Part shown: positions 1 through 9,311 of the stretch, piece after piece | How positions within the stretch are numbered: position 1 is the stretch's first letter | Layout of the letters: every line of letters begins with the position of its first letter | Assembly (NCBI RefSeq): GCF_014841565.1 | Contig: NZ_JACYUD010000001.1 | Location: 860,753 to 924,752, forward strand | Source: Rhizobium sp. CFBP 8762 | GTDB lineage: Bacteria; Pseudomonadota; Alphaproteobacteria; Rhizobiales; Rhizobiaceae | Direction: 5' to 3' | DNA: 64,000 bases | Made by a program: the position numbers and the translations under genes | The notes under the pieces: model-generated | The model's database searches: none | What the model was told of the DNA's origin: nothing | What the model saw: only the letters and a program-made list of their open reading frames with translations

Positions 1-304
1 GTCTTTGCGCAACCCTTGTGAAAAGCCACCGGGACAACGCCAAAACAACCATCACCGCTCCGGCAGACGCAAGCGCGATTTCTACAGCCAAGCTAGCGCC
101 CATGGCACCGGCAGCTACGATCAATGCCATGCCTATCATGGCAGCGGGAAATGCACTGTCCTGCTGTTCGTCCGCTTCATCAAAACGCTCATCAGGAACA
201 GCGCTGTGCTCTGCAAAATTTGATTCGACCAGAATCAGAAGATCATCCGAATTCCCTTGCGTTGTCGGGACTGCGTGTGTCCATGTCTGCGTTGTCTCAA
301 CCAT
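1..304 (-). CDS. unknown membrane protein, 3' end beyond window
   Basis: An uninterrupted frame of 101 codons runs from an ATG at 304 off the left edge, so the gene is partial. A GAAGG ribosome-binding sequence lies about 8 bases before the ATG. The first half of the product is hydrophilic and acidic (a stretch rich in Asp, Glu and Gln near residues 40-50). The second half holds two hydrophobic segments (roughly 54-75 and 77-95) rich in Ala, Gly, Met and Val, so it looks like a small inner-membrane protein. It lies 38 bases downstream of lspA in the same direction and is probably cotranscribed with it. I do not recognise a family and the C-terminus is unseen. Confidence 0.6.
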   Translation of the reverse strand, partial: MVETTQTWTHAVPTTQGNSDDLLILVESNFAEHSAVPDERFDEADEQQDSAFPAAMIGMALIVAAGAMGASLAVEIALASAGAVMVVLALSRWLFTRVAQR

Positions 305-342
305 GCCTGCACCTTCAAACAAGGACAGCGCATAACCAGTCG

Positions 343-867
343 CTATCCATCCGAGTTTTTTATATTCCTACTTTCTTTCATAAGAATAAACTCGTCAAGG
401 ATTACGCTGGCGGCACCGACACTAATAAAGACATCAGCCATATTAAAGACCGCGAATGACCATGTTTCCGTGTAGAAAAGAATATAGTCGATGACATAAC
501 CAAACAGCAGGCGGTCGATGAGATTGCCAAGCGCACCCGCGATGATCATGGCAAAGCCGAAATGGGCGAAAAATCTGGTTTTCGGCGTTTTTCGCCACAA
601 CCACAGCACAAAGGCCACAACGATCAGACGCATGGTGACAATAAACCAGCCCTCCATGCCCGAGAGCATGGAAAATGCCACACCGTAATTGTGGGTGCGG
701 AACAGCGCCAGCATCGGCACAACAGGAACCCCCTGCTCAAAGGGTAGATCACGCTCGACAAAAAATTTGATGAGTTGGTCGACCAGCAACGCCGCCACGA
801 TGAAAATGGCGATCGGCAGTGGTCTGGAAAAAATCGTATCGCGCTTGATTGTGGTATCGCTTGCCAT
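343..867 (-). CDS. lspA: lipoprotein signal peptidase (signal peptidase II)
   Basis: This inner-membrane aspartic protease removes the signal peptide from diacylglyceryl-modified prolipoproteins. The 174-residue product has the usual length and four hydrophobic segments (about 17-38, 75-90, 100-118 and 140-162). The family's two catalytic aspartates are visible: Asp127 in GYVIDYI after the conserved GNLIDR, and Asp145 in FNMAD. The gene follows the SpoU-type methyltransferase with a 5-base gap, a common alphaproteobacterial arrangement, and is probably translated from the same message. The identification is secure. Confidence 0.96.
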   Translation of the reverse strand: MASDTTIKRDTIFSRPLPIAIFIVAALLVDQLIKFFVERDLPFEQGVPVVPMLALFRTHNYGVAFSMLSGMEGWFIVTMRLIVVAFVLWLWRKTPKTRFFAHFGFAMIIAGALGNLIDRLLFGYVIDYILFYTETWSFAVFNMADVFISVGAASVILDEFILMKESRNIKNSDG

Positions 868-872
868 AAGGA

Positions 873-1724
873 TCAGCCCAGATCGAGAAGGTGGCGGCGC
901 GCTTCAAACAGCATCACGCCGGTGGCAATCGCCAGATTAAGCGAGTCGGCGCGGCCTTGTTGCGGAATACGCGCCAGCGCATCGGCCTCAGTGGCCAGAT
1001 CCTCCGGCAGACCGGATTGCTCATTGCCCATCATCAGCACCACGGGCTTTCTGCGGTAATCAATGGTGCGATAGTCCACCGAGCCCGCCAGATGCGTGGC
1101 AACCACCTGCACATCAGCGCCTTTTTTCCATCGCAAAAACTCCTCGACGCTGGCACGGGCAACGGGCATGGCAAACACCGAGCCCATGGTGGCCCGGATG
1201 GTTTCCAGTGAAAACGGATCGGTGCTGTCGCCAATAAGAATGACACCGGAGGCCCCCGCTGCGTCGGCGGTGCGAATGATCGTGCCGAGATTGCCGGGGT
1301 CACGCACCCGGTCCAACGCCACATAGGTCTCAGTGGCTTTCGGCTGAATATCGGCAAGCCTTGTGAATTGCTGCTCGAAAATGCCGACCACCATCTGTGG
1401 ATTATCACGACGGGTGATGGACGACAGCACCTTCTCGCTGACCTCCACCACCAGTCCGCCGGTCGCAAAGGTGCGCAACGCGACCTGCTCCACGGCGGGC
1501 TTGCCTTTGGCCGCCTTGGCGTACACCAGCGTGCGAATGGTCCAGCCGAGTTCCAGCGCATCGATGACCAGCTTCAATCCTTCGGCCATGAAGGTGTTGG
1601 TCTCATCACGGGTCTTCTTTTGCGAGAGCGCCTTGATGTCCTTGATGATGGGATTGGCAAGGCTGGTGACCTCCTTGACCAGGCCGACACGATGGGGGCC
1701 ACTCAGATTTTTTTCGTCGCTCAT
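873..1724 (-). CDS. TrmH/SpoU-family RNA 2'-O-methyltransferase
   Basis: This SPOUT-fold enzyme is expected to methylate a ribose 2'-OH in rRNA or tRNA using S-adenosylmethionine. The three trefoil-knot motifs are clear: [29 protein letters not shown], and the C-terminal [14 protein letters not shown]. An N-terminal substrate-binding domain ([15 protein letters not shown], then a FMAEG segment) precedes the catalytic domain. I chose the ATG at 1724 because it overlaps the upstream stop as ATGA; an in-frame ATG at 1736 would add four residues. Neither has a strong ribosome-binding site, which suggests translational coupling. The exact RNA target cannot be read from sequence. Confidence 0.9.
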   Translation of the reverse strand: MSDEKNLSGPHRVGLVKEVTSLANPIIKDIKALSQKKTRDETNTFMAEGLKLVIDALELGWTIRTLVYAKAAKGKPAVEQVALRTFATGGLVVEVSEKVLSSITRRDNPQMVVGIFEQQFTRLADIQPKATETYVALDRVRDPGNLGTIIRTADAAGASGVILIGDSTDPFSLETIRATMGSVFAMPVARASVEEFLRWKKGADVQVVATHLAGSVDYRTIDYRRKPVVLMMGNEQSGLPEDLATEADALARIPQQGRADSLNLAIATGVMLFEARRHLLDLG

Positions 1725-2905
1725 TGTGGCATCCATCGGCTGAACAGGGACGTTGAAAGGGCACGGCCATGCTCACGACCGTCAAGCCCGGCTTCGCGGA
1801 TGATGAGTTCGCCGGATTCCACCACGCCGCCGCGCCCGCGCATGGTATCGCGCATCAGTTCGTGCATGGAGTAGAAGCTCGCGCGGATGGAATAGGCCGT
1901 CAGCACCAGCCCTTTTGCCTCCGGTGACAGGATTTCACGGCAGATATCCAGCATCGCAGCGATGTGATCGAACAACTGCCACACTTCGCCATTCGGTCCC
2001 CGGCCAAATCGCGGTGGGTCCGTCAAAATAATATCGTAGTGGTTGCCGCGACGCTCTTCCCGCTGGATGAACTTCATCGCATCTTCGCAGATCCAGCGGA
2101 TGGGGAGGCTTTCGCCCCGGGCAAAAATCTGGTTCTCCCGCGCCCAGCCAATGGCCTTTTTGGACGCATCGACATGCGTCACCTCCGCGCCTGCTCGCGC
2201 GGCAATCAGCGACGCGACGCCGGTGTAGCCAAACAGGTTCAGCACCTTCAACGGTCTTTCAGAAGCTTCAATCTGCTCGCGCATCCAGCGCCAATGGGCC
2301 AATTGCTCGGGAAACACGCCGACATGACGGAACGCTGTGAAACGTCCGAGGAAATCGGCGTCCAGCAAGCGCATCGGCCATGTTTCACCCAGCGCTTCGC
2401 CAACCGGTTTTCCGGGAAAGCGCCAACGGCCCATGCCATCTTCTTCCGTATCGCCGGTGAAAATCGCATCTGCTTTGTCCCAGATATCAACGCCCAGCGT
2501 CCTTGGCCACAAAGCCTGCGCTTCCGGGCGCACGATACGGTAAAGGCCGTATTGCTCCAGTTTCAGACCATCGCCGCTGTCAATCAGATGGTATCCGTTG
2601 GCAATCGAGGTTTCCAGAATAACGGGAACCCGCTCGGCTGGCTTTTGACCATCGCGCGGTGTCAGCACCCGCTGCGGCATTGCCGCAACTTCGGCCCGCA
2701 CCGACAGGCGCTCTTCCTCGCGTCGCGGTGTCGGCGCGGGTGTTGCAATCTTCGCCGGAGATACGGGACGTTCGGGCTTTGCCTTCGTGTGCGCCGGACG
2801 TTTCTGTGGGCTGGCAGGCTGGTTGCGCACGCCGTTGCGCGCGCTATTATGCGCTGGGCCTGCTGATGCCGATTTGCCTTTTGGCCGGCGGTCTTTATCT
2901 CTCAC
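1721..2905 (-). CDS. class I SAM-dependent methyltransferase, RlmI-like, with basic N-terminal tail
   Basis: A 394-residue methyltransferase. The SAM-binding motif I (VLNLFGYTGVASL, near residue 220) and the catalytic-type motif IV (DPPRFGRG) have the pattern of the RlmI/RlmK 23S rRNA (cytosine-C5) group. The first 70 or so residues are Pro/Arg/Lys/Ala-rich and look disordered, which would suit an RNA-binding tail. The gene overlaps the following SpoU-type methyltransferase by 4 bases, so two putative RNA methyltransferases and lspA form one transcription unit. Substrate assignment is inference from the family; it could act on rRNA or on another RNA. Confidence 0.82.
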   Translation of the reverse strand: MRDKDRRPKGKSASAGPAHNSARNGVRNQPASPQKRPAHTKAKPERPVSPAKIATPAPTPRREEERLSVRAEVAAMPQRVLTPRDGQKPAERVPVILETSIANGYHLIDSGDGLKLEQYGLYRIVRPEAQALWPRTLGVDIWDKADAIFTGDTEEDGMGRWRFPGKPVGEALGETWPMRLLDADFLGRFTAFRHVGVFPEQLAHWRWMREQIEASERPLKVLNLFGYTGVASLIAARAGAEVTHVDASKKAIGWARENQIFARGESLPIRWICEDAMKFIQREERRGNHYDIILTDPPRFGRGPNGEVWQLFDHIAAMLDICREILSPEAKGLVLTAYSIRASFYSMHELMRDTMRGRGGVVESGELIIREAGLDGREHGRALSTSLFSRWMPQ

Positions 2906-3010
2906 GTCGGTATATCCGTCTTTTCCGTTTGAACGGGCTGCATATCACCGCTACCGCTATCTGGCAAAGCGGTTTCGAGCCGAGATGAAGCAAGCGTGAG
3001 GTGTGTGTGA

Positions 3011-3469
3011 ATGATTGACTTGAAGGGCGAAGAGCGCATTGCCGCACCGCGTGACAGTGTCTGGGCTGCGCTGAACGATCCGGCTGTCTTGCAGCACTGC
3101 ATTCCCGGTTGCGAATCTCTGGAATGGACATCACCAAGTGATCTCGCAGCTCTGGTAAAGCTGCGCGTCGGCCCGCTTCCCATTCGCTTTCGTGGCGAAA
3201 TTCACCTTACCAATGTGAACCCGCCTGTCAGCTACACCATTTCCGGAAACGGCACGGGCGGGCTTGCCGGGGTTGCCGGCGGGAGTGCGGATGTGACGCT
3301 GACGGAAGACGGGAATGAAACCATTCTGCACTACGATATCACCGCTACGCTCGGCGGGCGACTGGCGCAGTTGGGCGCCAAGCTGATGGGGTCCACGGCG
3401 CACCGGATTGCCGCCAAGTTTTTTGCAGATTTCAGTGCGGCGGCAGCGGCGAAAACCGCGTCTGGCTGA
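3011..3469 (+). CDS. CoxG-like SRPBCC-fold protein (CO dehydrogenase subunit G family)
   Basis: A 152-residue protein with the CoxG signature: the opening (DLKGEERIAAPRDSVWAALNDPAVLQ) and the CIPGCESLE turn are typical, followed by an alternating beta pattern and a C-terminal helix of the START/SRPBCC helix-grip fold. CoxG proteins bind small hydrophobic ligands or anchor CO dehydrogenase to the membrane. No coxSLM genes are adjacent, so a carbon-monoxide role is not supported here and ligand binding is the safer reading. It is transcribed divergently from the methyltransferase gene, and the roughly 105-base gap at 2906-3010 must hold both promoters. The start is an ATG ten bases after a GTGAGG sequence. 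Confidence 0.85.
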   Translation: MIDLKGEERIAAPRDSVWAALNDPAVLQHCIPGCESLEWTSPSDLAALVKLRVGPLPIRFRGEIHLTNVNPPVSYTISGNGTGGLAGVAGGSADVTLTEDGNETILHYDITATLGGRLAQLGAKLMGSTAHRIAAKFFADFSAAAAAKTASG

Positions 3470-3817
3470 TTACTGAGAGGAAACCGGCACCAGACCACGC
3501 GACGCGGTCTCGTGCCTTGCTTTGTGCTTTGCCGCTTCCTCATGCCATTTCACCGCTTCGTGTGCTTCCTTGCGGGCGCGGTTGCGGTACTTGCCCTGCC
3601 CGACCCAGGTCGCCAGCGCGCCGATGACCATGCCCAGAATCAGGCTGAGAAACAGAAACAGAAAAAACGGTCCCGATGCGGAAAGAACGGTATCCTCGGG
3701 ATTGAAGGGGTTCAGCGCCAGCGTTACCGATTTGCGATTGGCCACTGCCAACATGATCAGCACGATACCAATGGGCAGGAGAACCACGAGGTTGATCAGT
3801 TTCTTGAACGTTTGCAT
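3470..3817 (-). CDS. LapA-domain (DUF1049) inner-membrane protein
   Basis: A 115-residue protein with two membrane helices (about 9-29 and 46-68) and a basic, charged cytoplasmic C-terminal helix, which is the usual layout of LapA-domain proteins (the LapA/YciS family, linked to LPS assembly in enterics). I start at the ATG at 3817 because GAGGGA lies about 8 bases upstream; an in-frame TTG at 3838 would overlap ihfB. The neighbouring ihfB-lapA order is common in proteobacteria. The stop at 3470 abuts the convergent CoxG-like gene with no gap. Confidence 0.85.
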   Translation of the reverse strand: MQTFKKLINLVVLLPIGIVLIMLAVANRKSVTLALNPFNPEDTVLSASGPFFLFLFLSLILGMVIGALATWVGQGKYRNRARKEAHEAVKWHEEAAKHKARHETASRGLVPVSSQ

Positions 3818-3834
3818 GGTGGCGTTCCCTCTTC

Positions 3835-4137
3835 TCAATCTTCTTCGTCGTCGCCGCTGCCGGGATTCAGGCGTTCGCGCAGTTCCTTGCCGGTCTTAAA
3901 AAACGGAACCCACTTTTCTTCAACGAAAACCGAGTCGCCTGTACGAGGGTTTCTGCCGGATCGTGAAGGGCGATTTTTGACCGAAAATGCGCCGAAGCCT
4001 CTCAGCTCCACCCGATTTCCTGCCGCGAGCGCATCGGTAATTTCGTCCAGCACAGCATTCACGATGTTTTCCACATCACGGTGATAAAGATGCGGATTGC
4101 GAGCCGCAACGATCTGCACCAATTCTGACTTTATCAC
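3835..4137 (-). CDS. ihfB: integration host factor subunit beta
   Basis: A 100-residue member of the HU/IHF DNA-bending family. The signature around [22 protein letters not shown] carries the beta-arm that inserts a proline into the DNA minor groove. The opening [17 protein letters not shown] and the acidic C-terminal tail (DDEED) are characteristic of the beta subunit rather than HU. It would pair with IhfA, which is encoded elsewhere. IHF also bends DNA at sigma-54 promoters, relevant because rpoN and a sigma-54 promoter lie in this window. It is the first gene before the LapA-domain gene, 17 bases apart. Confidence 0.94.
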   Translation of the reverse strand: MIKSELVQIVAARNPHLYHRDVENIVNAVLDEITDALAAGNRVELRGFGAFSVKNRPSRSGRNPRTGDSVFVEEKWVPFFKTGKELRERLNPGSGDDEED

Positions 4138-4210
4138 TGTTGCTTTCCCTCACATGGCGCGCATTGCCGGTTGGTCATACACCCTGAAACGAAACTATCC
4201 TCCTCAGCCG

Positions 4211-4256
4211 AAAAAACCAGCCCACGCCTGATAATAGTGAACTATTTTAAAGGCGT
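4211..4256 (-). terminator. likely rho-independent terminator after sppA
   Basis: The arms ACGCCT (4224-4229) and AGGCGT (4251-4256) pair, with an inner arm AATAGT (4233-4238) pairing ACTATT (4241-4246). On the minus strand the hairpin is followed after a few bases by a run of six T (4211-4216). It lies just downstream of the sppA stop. Confidence 0.6.
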
Positions 4257-4266
4257 AGGCGGAATT

Positions 4267-5232
4267 CTAGCGGGCACCAACCTGCCAAACGGAAACCAGA
4301 CCGTCAAGAAACAACTTGTCAGCACCCATGTTTTCGAGTTGCCCACCGGGTGTGACTCCGGCAAGACCCAGCATTTTCAAAAGCCACGGCATGGCCGAGG
4401 ACATTCCGAAGAACGAGTAGGTTTCCGGCTTTTTCCATTCCACCAGCGGCAGCGCCCTGTCGATCTTCCTGGTTTCAAGATAGGTGCGAATGTCATCCAT
4501 ATCGCCCAGCGTATCCACCAGCTTGGCGCTAACAGCCTGACGCCCGGTGTAGATACGCCCGTCCGATACCTTCAACACATCGTCACGCGAAAGCTTGCGT
4601 CGCTCGGCCACCAGATCAACAAACCATCCGTAGCTGTCATTGATCATGTCGCGAATGACCGCTTTGGATTCCTCCGTTGCCGGGTGAAACGGCGACGGCT
4701 CGGCTTTGAGCGGCGATGATTTGATCTCTTCCAAAGACACGCCGATCTTGTCCAGCAGCGGCTTGACCTGCGGATACTGGAAAATGACGCCGATCGACCC
4801 GGTAATCGATGTCTCTCCCGCAACAATCGTATCGCCACCCAGCGCAATCATGTAGCCAGCGGATGCGGCCAGAGTGCGCACGTCCGAAACCACAGGCTTG
4901 ACCGCCGCCACCTTGCGCAGGGCCTTGTAAATGACCTCGCCGCCATAGGTGGTCCCACCGGGCGAGGAAATGCTGACCACCAGAGCCTTGGCCGAATCGG
5001 ATTTGGCAATTTCATCCAGACGCTCCACCAGTTCACGGTCATCCTGAATCAGCCCGCTGATTTCCACACGGGCAACATGCGGAAGAGCCGCCGATGGTTT
5101 TGATCCGCCCAATGCTCGCGTAAAAACAAACACTGCGCCAGCGGCCAGCACCAGCGCCAGAATGGTCGCGATACGCCAGAACCCGAGCTTGCGGCGCAAC
5201 TGCCGACGATCGGCCAATGCAGACTGATCCAT
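4267..5232 (-). CDS. sppA: signal peptide peptidase SppA (S49 serine protease)
   Basis: A membrane-anchored serine protease that degrades signal peptides left after secretion. One N-terminal transmembrane helix (about residues 21-40) precedes the S49 domain. The catalytic pair is visible as Ser124 in AASAGYMIA and Lys176 in SSPLKAEPSPF; the 52-residue spacing matches the short Gram-positive-type SppA. At 321 residues it is the short form, working as an oligomer, not the duplicated E. coli form. I use the ATG at 5232, which has AGGGG 8 bases upstream, not the in-frame start at 5253. The upstream 200 bases (5233-5435) are shared with the divergent lptC and hold both promoters. Confidence 0.93.
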   Translation of the reverse strand: MDQSALADRRQLRRKLGFWRIATILALVLAAGAVFVFTRALGGSKPSAALPHVARVEISGLIQDDRELVERLDEIAKSDSAKALVVSISSPGGTTYGGEVIYKALRKVAAVKPVVSDVRTLAASAGYMIALGGDTIVAGETSITGSIGVIFQYPQVKPLLDKIGVSLEEIKSSPLKAEPSPFHPATEESKAVIRDMINDSYGWFVDLVAERRKLSRDDVLKVSDGRIYTGRQAVSAKLVDTLGDMDDIRTYLETRKIDRALPLVEWKKPETYSFFGMSSAMPWLLKMLGLAGVTPGGQLENMGADKLFLDGLVSVWQVGAR

Positions 5233-5435
5233 AAATATCCCCTGTTTCGCCATAGTCAGCGCGCAATCACACCCAAAATGTGTGACAAGCTTTCAAAATC
5301 TTTATATCTTACCGCTCACTAAAGAAAACCGCTTATAATCTTTTTTGATTTCCATTGTGAAACCAGGCAAAAGCCGCCATATGACACTTACAAACATCTT
5401 TGTATGTAACGACGGAATGACCTTGAGGCGTATGC

Positions 5436-6101
5436 ATGCTTAAGACCGCCACAAACAGCCTGCGATCCGGGCCAAATGCGGATTTGATGCCCGACGCCTA
5501 TGAACGTGCGACCGGACACTCCTTCCGCGTGCGCCGCCTGAAAATTCTGTTGCCACTCATAGCGATCCTGATCGGCGCGGCCTTCATTGCCGTGTCGTTC
5601 ATCCGGACTTATCTGCCGGAAGAGCTGGAGATCGAGAATACCACGATCGAAAATGGCAAGATCGTCATGAGCAATCCGGCGATTTCCGGGCGCAACGACC
5701 AAGGTATCAGTTACTCCATGAAGGCCAATCGTGCCCTTCAGGATGTGGCCTCCCCGGACATGATAACGCTGGAACAGATCATTGCCAAAATGCCGGTCAA
5801 GGACGATGTAACGGCACTTGTGACCGCGCAAAGTGGCATTTACAACCGCGCCAAGAACCAGTTGCAACTGGACAAGCCGTTTACGCTGGATTTAAGCAAC
5901 GGGCTGAAGGCCACGTTTCAGTCTGCCTATCTGGATGTACCTGCGGGTGAAATGTCCTCGAAAACCCCCGTCAAGATTACGACTGGCGATGCATCCATTG
6001 TTGCACAGTCGCTGAGAATGACGGATAAGGGACGTAACATTGTCTTCGAAGGCGCGGTCAGGGTTAACGTCTCTCCCGCCGCCATCCGCAAAACCGAGTG
6101 A
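5436..6101 (+). CDS. lptC: LPS export ABC transporter periplasmic protein LptC
   Basis: LptC receives lipopolysaccharide from the LptB2FG complex and passes it to LptA in the periplasm. The 221-residue product has a cytoplasmic N-terminus, a single membrane anchor (about 35-58, LLPLIAILIGAAFIAVSFI), and a beta-jellyroll periplasmic part. Sequence conservation in this family is low; assignment rests on topology and on the lptA and lptB genes that follow. Its last codons overlap the lptA start (GTGA), so translation is probably coupled. Confidence 0.9.
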   Translation: MLKTATNSLRSGPNADLMPDAYERATGHSFRVRRLKILLPLIAILIGAAFIAVSFIRTYLPEELEIENTTIENGKIVMSNPAISGRNDQGISYSMKANRALQDVASPDMITLEQIIAKMPVKDDVTALVTAQSGIYNRAKNQLQLDKPFTLDLSNGLKATFQSAYLDVPAGEMSSKTPVKITTGDASIVAQSLRMTDKGRNIVFEGAVRVNVSPAAIRKTE

Positions 6102-6697
6102 GAACCATGCAGCTCATGCAGTCGATGCCAGTCCTTGGCGGCAAATTTCTGAAGTCCGCCGCAACGCTCGCTTTGCTTGGCTGCCTGACAGCGGCCAACG
6201 GCACGCCTGCCTCCGCACAGGCAACCACCAGCCGAATGCAGGGCGTACAGCTCTCCAATGATCAGCCCATCCAGATCGAAAGCGACAAGCTGGAAATCAA
6301 GGATCAGGAGCGCAAGGCGATCTTCACCGGCAATGTCAAGGTGGTGCAGGGAACAACGACCTTGCAGGCCGGCAATATGATTGTGCTGTATACGGCAAAA
6401 GACGGCGCAGCCGTTGGCGGCAGTACGGATATCGAAAAGATCGATGTAAGCGAGAAAGTCTACCTCCGCTCGGAAGAGCAGGAGGCGACCGCCGATACCG
6501 GAACCTTCAACATGCAGAAACAGACCCTTGTGCTCAAAGGCGAAAAGGTCGTGTTAACGCAGGGCAAAAACGTGTTTGTCGGCTGCCAGTTGGACGTGCA
6601 GATGCTGACCGGTGAAGCGCAACTGCAAAGCTGCGGTCGGCGCGTGATGATCCAGCTCGACCCCAAGTCTCGCCCTGCACCCGCCAAACAGAATTAA
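6098..6697 (+). CDS. lptA: LPS transport periplasmic protein LptA
   Basis: LptA forms the periplasmic bridge carrying lipopolysaccharide to the outer membrane. A signal peptide ends near ASAQA (about residue 42). The mature part has the OstA/LptA domain (QPIQIESDKLEIKDQERKAIFTGNVKVVQG), whose repeats form the lipid-binding jellyroll. The coordinate uses a GTG overlapping the lptC stop; an ATG at 6107 is an equally possible start and would shorten the signal peptide by three residues. It is followed after 12 bases by lptB. Confidence 0.93.
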   Translation: MRTMQLMQSMPVLGGKFLKSAATLALLGCLTAANGTPASAQATTSRMQGVQLSNDQPIQIESDKLEIKDQERKAIFTGNVKVVQGTTTLQAGNMIVLYTAKDGAAVGGSTDIEKIDVSEKVYLRSEEQEATADTGTFNMQKQTLVLKGEKVVLTQGKNVFVGCQLDVQMLTGEAQLQSCGRRVMIQLDPKSRPAPAKQN

Positions 6698-6709
6698 CGG
6701 TACCACACA

Positions 6710-7543
6710 GTGCAAAGCCCACCCTTGACGAACAAAGCGCAGGTGACTGCGCCACAGTCGGCAGCATCAGGTCAATCAGCCACGGCACCTGCAAACGCGC
6801 CGGTTGATAAAGCCCGCTATGAAGGTACGTTGATTGCACGTGAGCTGTCCAAGGCTTACCGCGGTCGCCGCGTGGTGGATGGCGTTTCACTGGTGGTGCG
6901 CCGGGGTGAAGCGGTCGGTCTGCTGGGGCCGAACGGTGCGGGTAAAACCACCTGCTTCTACATGATTACCGGGCTGGTGCCGGTCGACAAAGGCTCCATC
7001 GAAATCAACGGCAACGATGTGACATCCATGCCGATGTATCGGCGCGCACGGCTCGGCGTCGGCTATCTTCCGCAGGAAGCCTCGATCTTTCGCGGCTTGA
7101 GCGTCGAAGACAACATCCGGGCCGTTCTGGAGCTGCACGATAAAAACCGCGACCGGCGCGAAAGCAAGCTGGACGAATTGCTGGCAGAGTTCTCGATTTC
7201 GCATCTGCGCACCGCCGCTGCCATATCGCTGTCAGGCGGTGAGCGTCGCCGACTTGAGATCGCCCGCGCGCTGGCGACCGATCCGACATTCATGCTGCTG
7301 GATGAACCCTTTGCCGGTGTGGACCCGATTTCGGTATCGGATATTCAGGCACTGGTGCGCCATCTGACATCGCGCGGCATCGGCGTCCTCATTACGGACC
7401 ACAACGTCCGCGAGACGCTGGGATTGATCGACCGTGCGTATATCATTCACGCTGGCTCGGTGCTGGCGCACGGTCGTCCCAACGAAATCGTGAACAACGA
7501 AGATGTTCGTCGCCTCTATCTTGGCGATAATTTCAGTTTTTGA
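6710..7543 (+). CDS. lptB: LPS export ABC transporter ATPase LptB
   Basis: This cytoplasmic ATPase powers LPS extraction from the inner membrane together with LptFG, which are not in this window. Walker A (GPNGAGKTT, residues 73-81), the LSGGE signature, Walker B with LLDEPFAGVDP, and the switch histidine in ITDHNVRE are all present. The 277-residue product has about 35 extra low-complexity Ser/Ala/Pro residues before the ATPase domain, as often seen in rhizobial homologues. Translation probably begins at the GTG at 6710. The 223-base gap to rpoN (7544-7766) has a short palindrome and a GCCGGT/ACCGGC hairpin (7702-7736) but no clear terminator. Confidence 0.95.
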   Translation: MQSPPLTNKAQVTAPQSAASGQSATAPANAPVDKARYEGTLIARELSKAYRGRRVVDGVSLVVRRGEAVGLLGPNGAGKTTCFYMITGLVPVDKGSIEINGNDVTSMPMYRRARLGVGYLPQEASIFRGLSVEDNIRAVLELHDKNRDRRESKLDELLAEFSISHLRTAAAISLSGGERRRLEIARALATDPTFMLLDEPFAGVDPISVSDIQALVRHLTSRGIGVLITDHNVRETLGLIDRAYIIHAGSVLAHGRPNEIVNNEDVRRLYLGDNFSF

Positions 7544-7766
7544 TAAAAACGAGGAATTCTCGTCATCACGCGGTCAAATAGCCGCACAGTTTGACGAAAG
7601 TTGTAAAAAAGCCTTTCATATTGAATAGGCTCTTGACCAAAACCCAATACTAAGCAATTTTCGGGCCAATCGGCATATCACTCAATTTAATCTTGGGTGA
7701 AGCCGGTCGTGCCGGGCATCGGGGGGCCGTACCGGCTGGCTCTAACCCAGGGGTTTTGCGTTCGCC

Positions 7767-9311
7767 ATGGCACTGTCCGCCAGTCTTCATCTGCGTCAAA
7801 GCCAATCGCTGGTCATGACCCCCCAGCTGATGCAATCCATCCAGCTGTTGCAGATGACGTCCTTTGAGCTGAACCAGTTCATCGAACTGGAGGTGGAGAA
7901 GAATCCCCTTCTGGAGCTCACATCTGTCCATGACGATCCCTGGGATTTAGAGCCCTCGCTCGATCAACGGGGAGCGGACGCAGATGAACCATCCGGTCTG
8001 CGAGACACCTTCGAAGCATCCACATCCGGCATGTTGAGCGATGCGAGCACCGCACTGGACGGCGACTACGAGAACGTTTTCCCGGATGATGATAAACCTG
8101 TGGCGGCCGGTTCGCCGGATCTGTTGGAGCAGTGGAAATCGCTGCCGGACAGCCACCGGGGTGCTGGTGCTGGCGATGACTATGACATCAACGATTTTGT
8201 CGCCGCACCGGTCTCCTTGCGCGCCTTCGTCGACAGCCAGATCCCGTTCATTCTCAAGGGCGATATCGAGCGGATCATCGGTCAGCGTTTGCTCGATCTG
8301 CTCGATGACACCGGATATATCGCGCTTGATCTCCCCGCTTTCGCGGCGCAGATAGGCGTGCCTACCAAAGACGTGGCGAACGTTCTAACCAAGCTGCAGC
8401 AGTTGGACCCATCCGGCATCTTTGCCCGCTCGCTGAGCGAATGTCTGGCTATCCAATTGAAAGCCAGAAACCGGTTGGATCCGGCCATGGAAAAACTGGT
8501 CAACCATCTCGACCTTCTGGCACGGCGGGACTTTGCGTCGCTGAAAAAAATCTGCGGCGTGGATGAGGAAGACCTTCTGGACATGCTGCGCGAAATCCAG
8601 CAACTGGACCCAAAGCCCGGCAGCGCCTTTCAGCCCTCCCCGAGCGAAGCCATTACGCCCGATGTGGTGGTGCGCGCCGCCCCGGACGGCAGCTGGCTGG
8701 TGGAGCTGAACCCGGATGCCCTACCTCGTGTGCTGGTCAATCAAGCGTACTTTGCCCGCATTTCGCGCCATACACCGCGCAACAGCGAGGATTATTCGTT
8801 TTTGAACGACTGCCTGCAAACGGCCAACTGGCTGACCCGCAGTCTCGATCAGCGCGCGCGTACCATCATGAAAGTAGCCAGTGAAATCGTGCGCCAGCAG
8901 GATGCGTTTTTGACAAAGGGCGTTGCTCACCTGCGTCCTCTTAACCTCAAGACCATCGCCGATGCCATCAAAATGCATGAGTCGACGGTCAGCCGGGTGA
9001 CCTCCAACAAATACATCATGACCCCGCGCGGGCTGTTTGAACTGAAATATTTTTTCACCGTTTCGATTGGGTCGGCCGGAGGTGGAGAAAGCCATTCTGC
9101 CGAATCGGTTCGCCACCGGATCCGCAGTCTGATCGCGCAGGAACGAGCGGAGGCAGTGCTATCGGACGACGACATTGTCGATCACTTGAAATCCGAGGGA
9201 ATCGATCTGGCGCGTCGCACAGTGGCCAAATATCGCGAGGCCATGAATATCGCCTCTTCCGTCCAGAGACGCCGCGAGAAACGTGCGATGGCAAAAGCAA
9301 GCGTGGCTTAA
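7767..9311 (+). CDS. rpoN: RNA polymerase sigma-54 factor
   Basis: Sigma-54 directs transcription from -24/-12 promoters that need an AAA+ activator such as NtrC or NifA. The 514-residue product has region I (Q-rich activator-interacting segment, LRQSQSLVMTPQLMQSIQLLQ), an acidic region II, the core-binding region, the helix-turn-helix (HESTVSRVTSNKY) and the RpoN box (ARRTVAKYRE) that reads the -24 element. The downstream hpf and ptsN are the classic rpoN neighbours. A matching promoter is found in front of glnK (58402-58417). Confidence 0.97.
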   Translation: MALSASLHLRQSQSLVMTPQLMQSIQLLQMTSFELNQFIELEVEKNPLLELTSVHDDPWDLEPSLDQRGADADEPSGLRDTFEASTSGMLSDASTALDGDYENVFPDDDKPVAAGSPDLLEQWKSLPDSHRGAGAGDDYDINDFVAAPVSLRAFVDSQIPFILKGDIERIIGQRLLDLLDDTGYIALDLPAFAAQIGVPTKDVANVLTKLQQLDPSGIFARSLSECLAIQLKARNRLDPAMEKLVNHLDLLARRDFASLKKICGVDEEDLLDMLREIQQLDPKPGSAFQPSPSEAITPDVVVRAAPDGSWLVELNPDALPRVLVNQAYFARISRHTPRNSEDYSFLNDCLQTANWLTRSLDQRARTIMKVASEIVRQQDAFLTKGVAHLRPLNLKTIADAIKMHESTVSRVTSNKYIMTPRGLFELKYFFTVSIGSAGGGESHSAESVRHRIRSLIAQERAEAVLSDDDIVDHLKSEGIDLARRTVAKYREAMNIASSVQRRREKRAMAKASVA

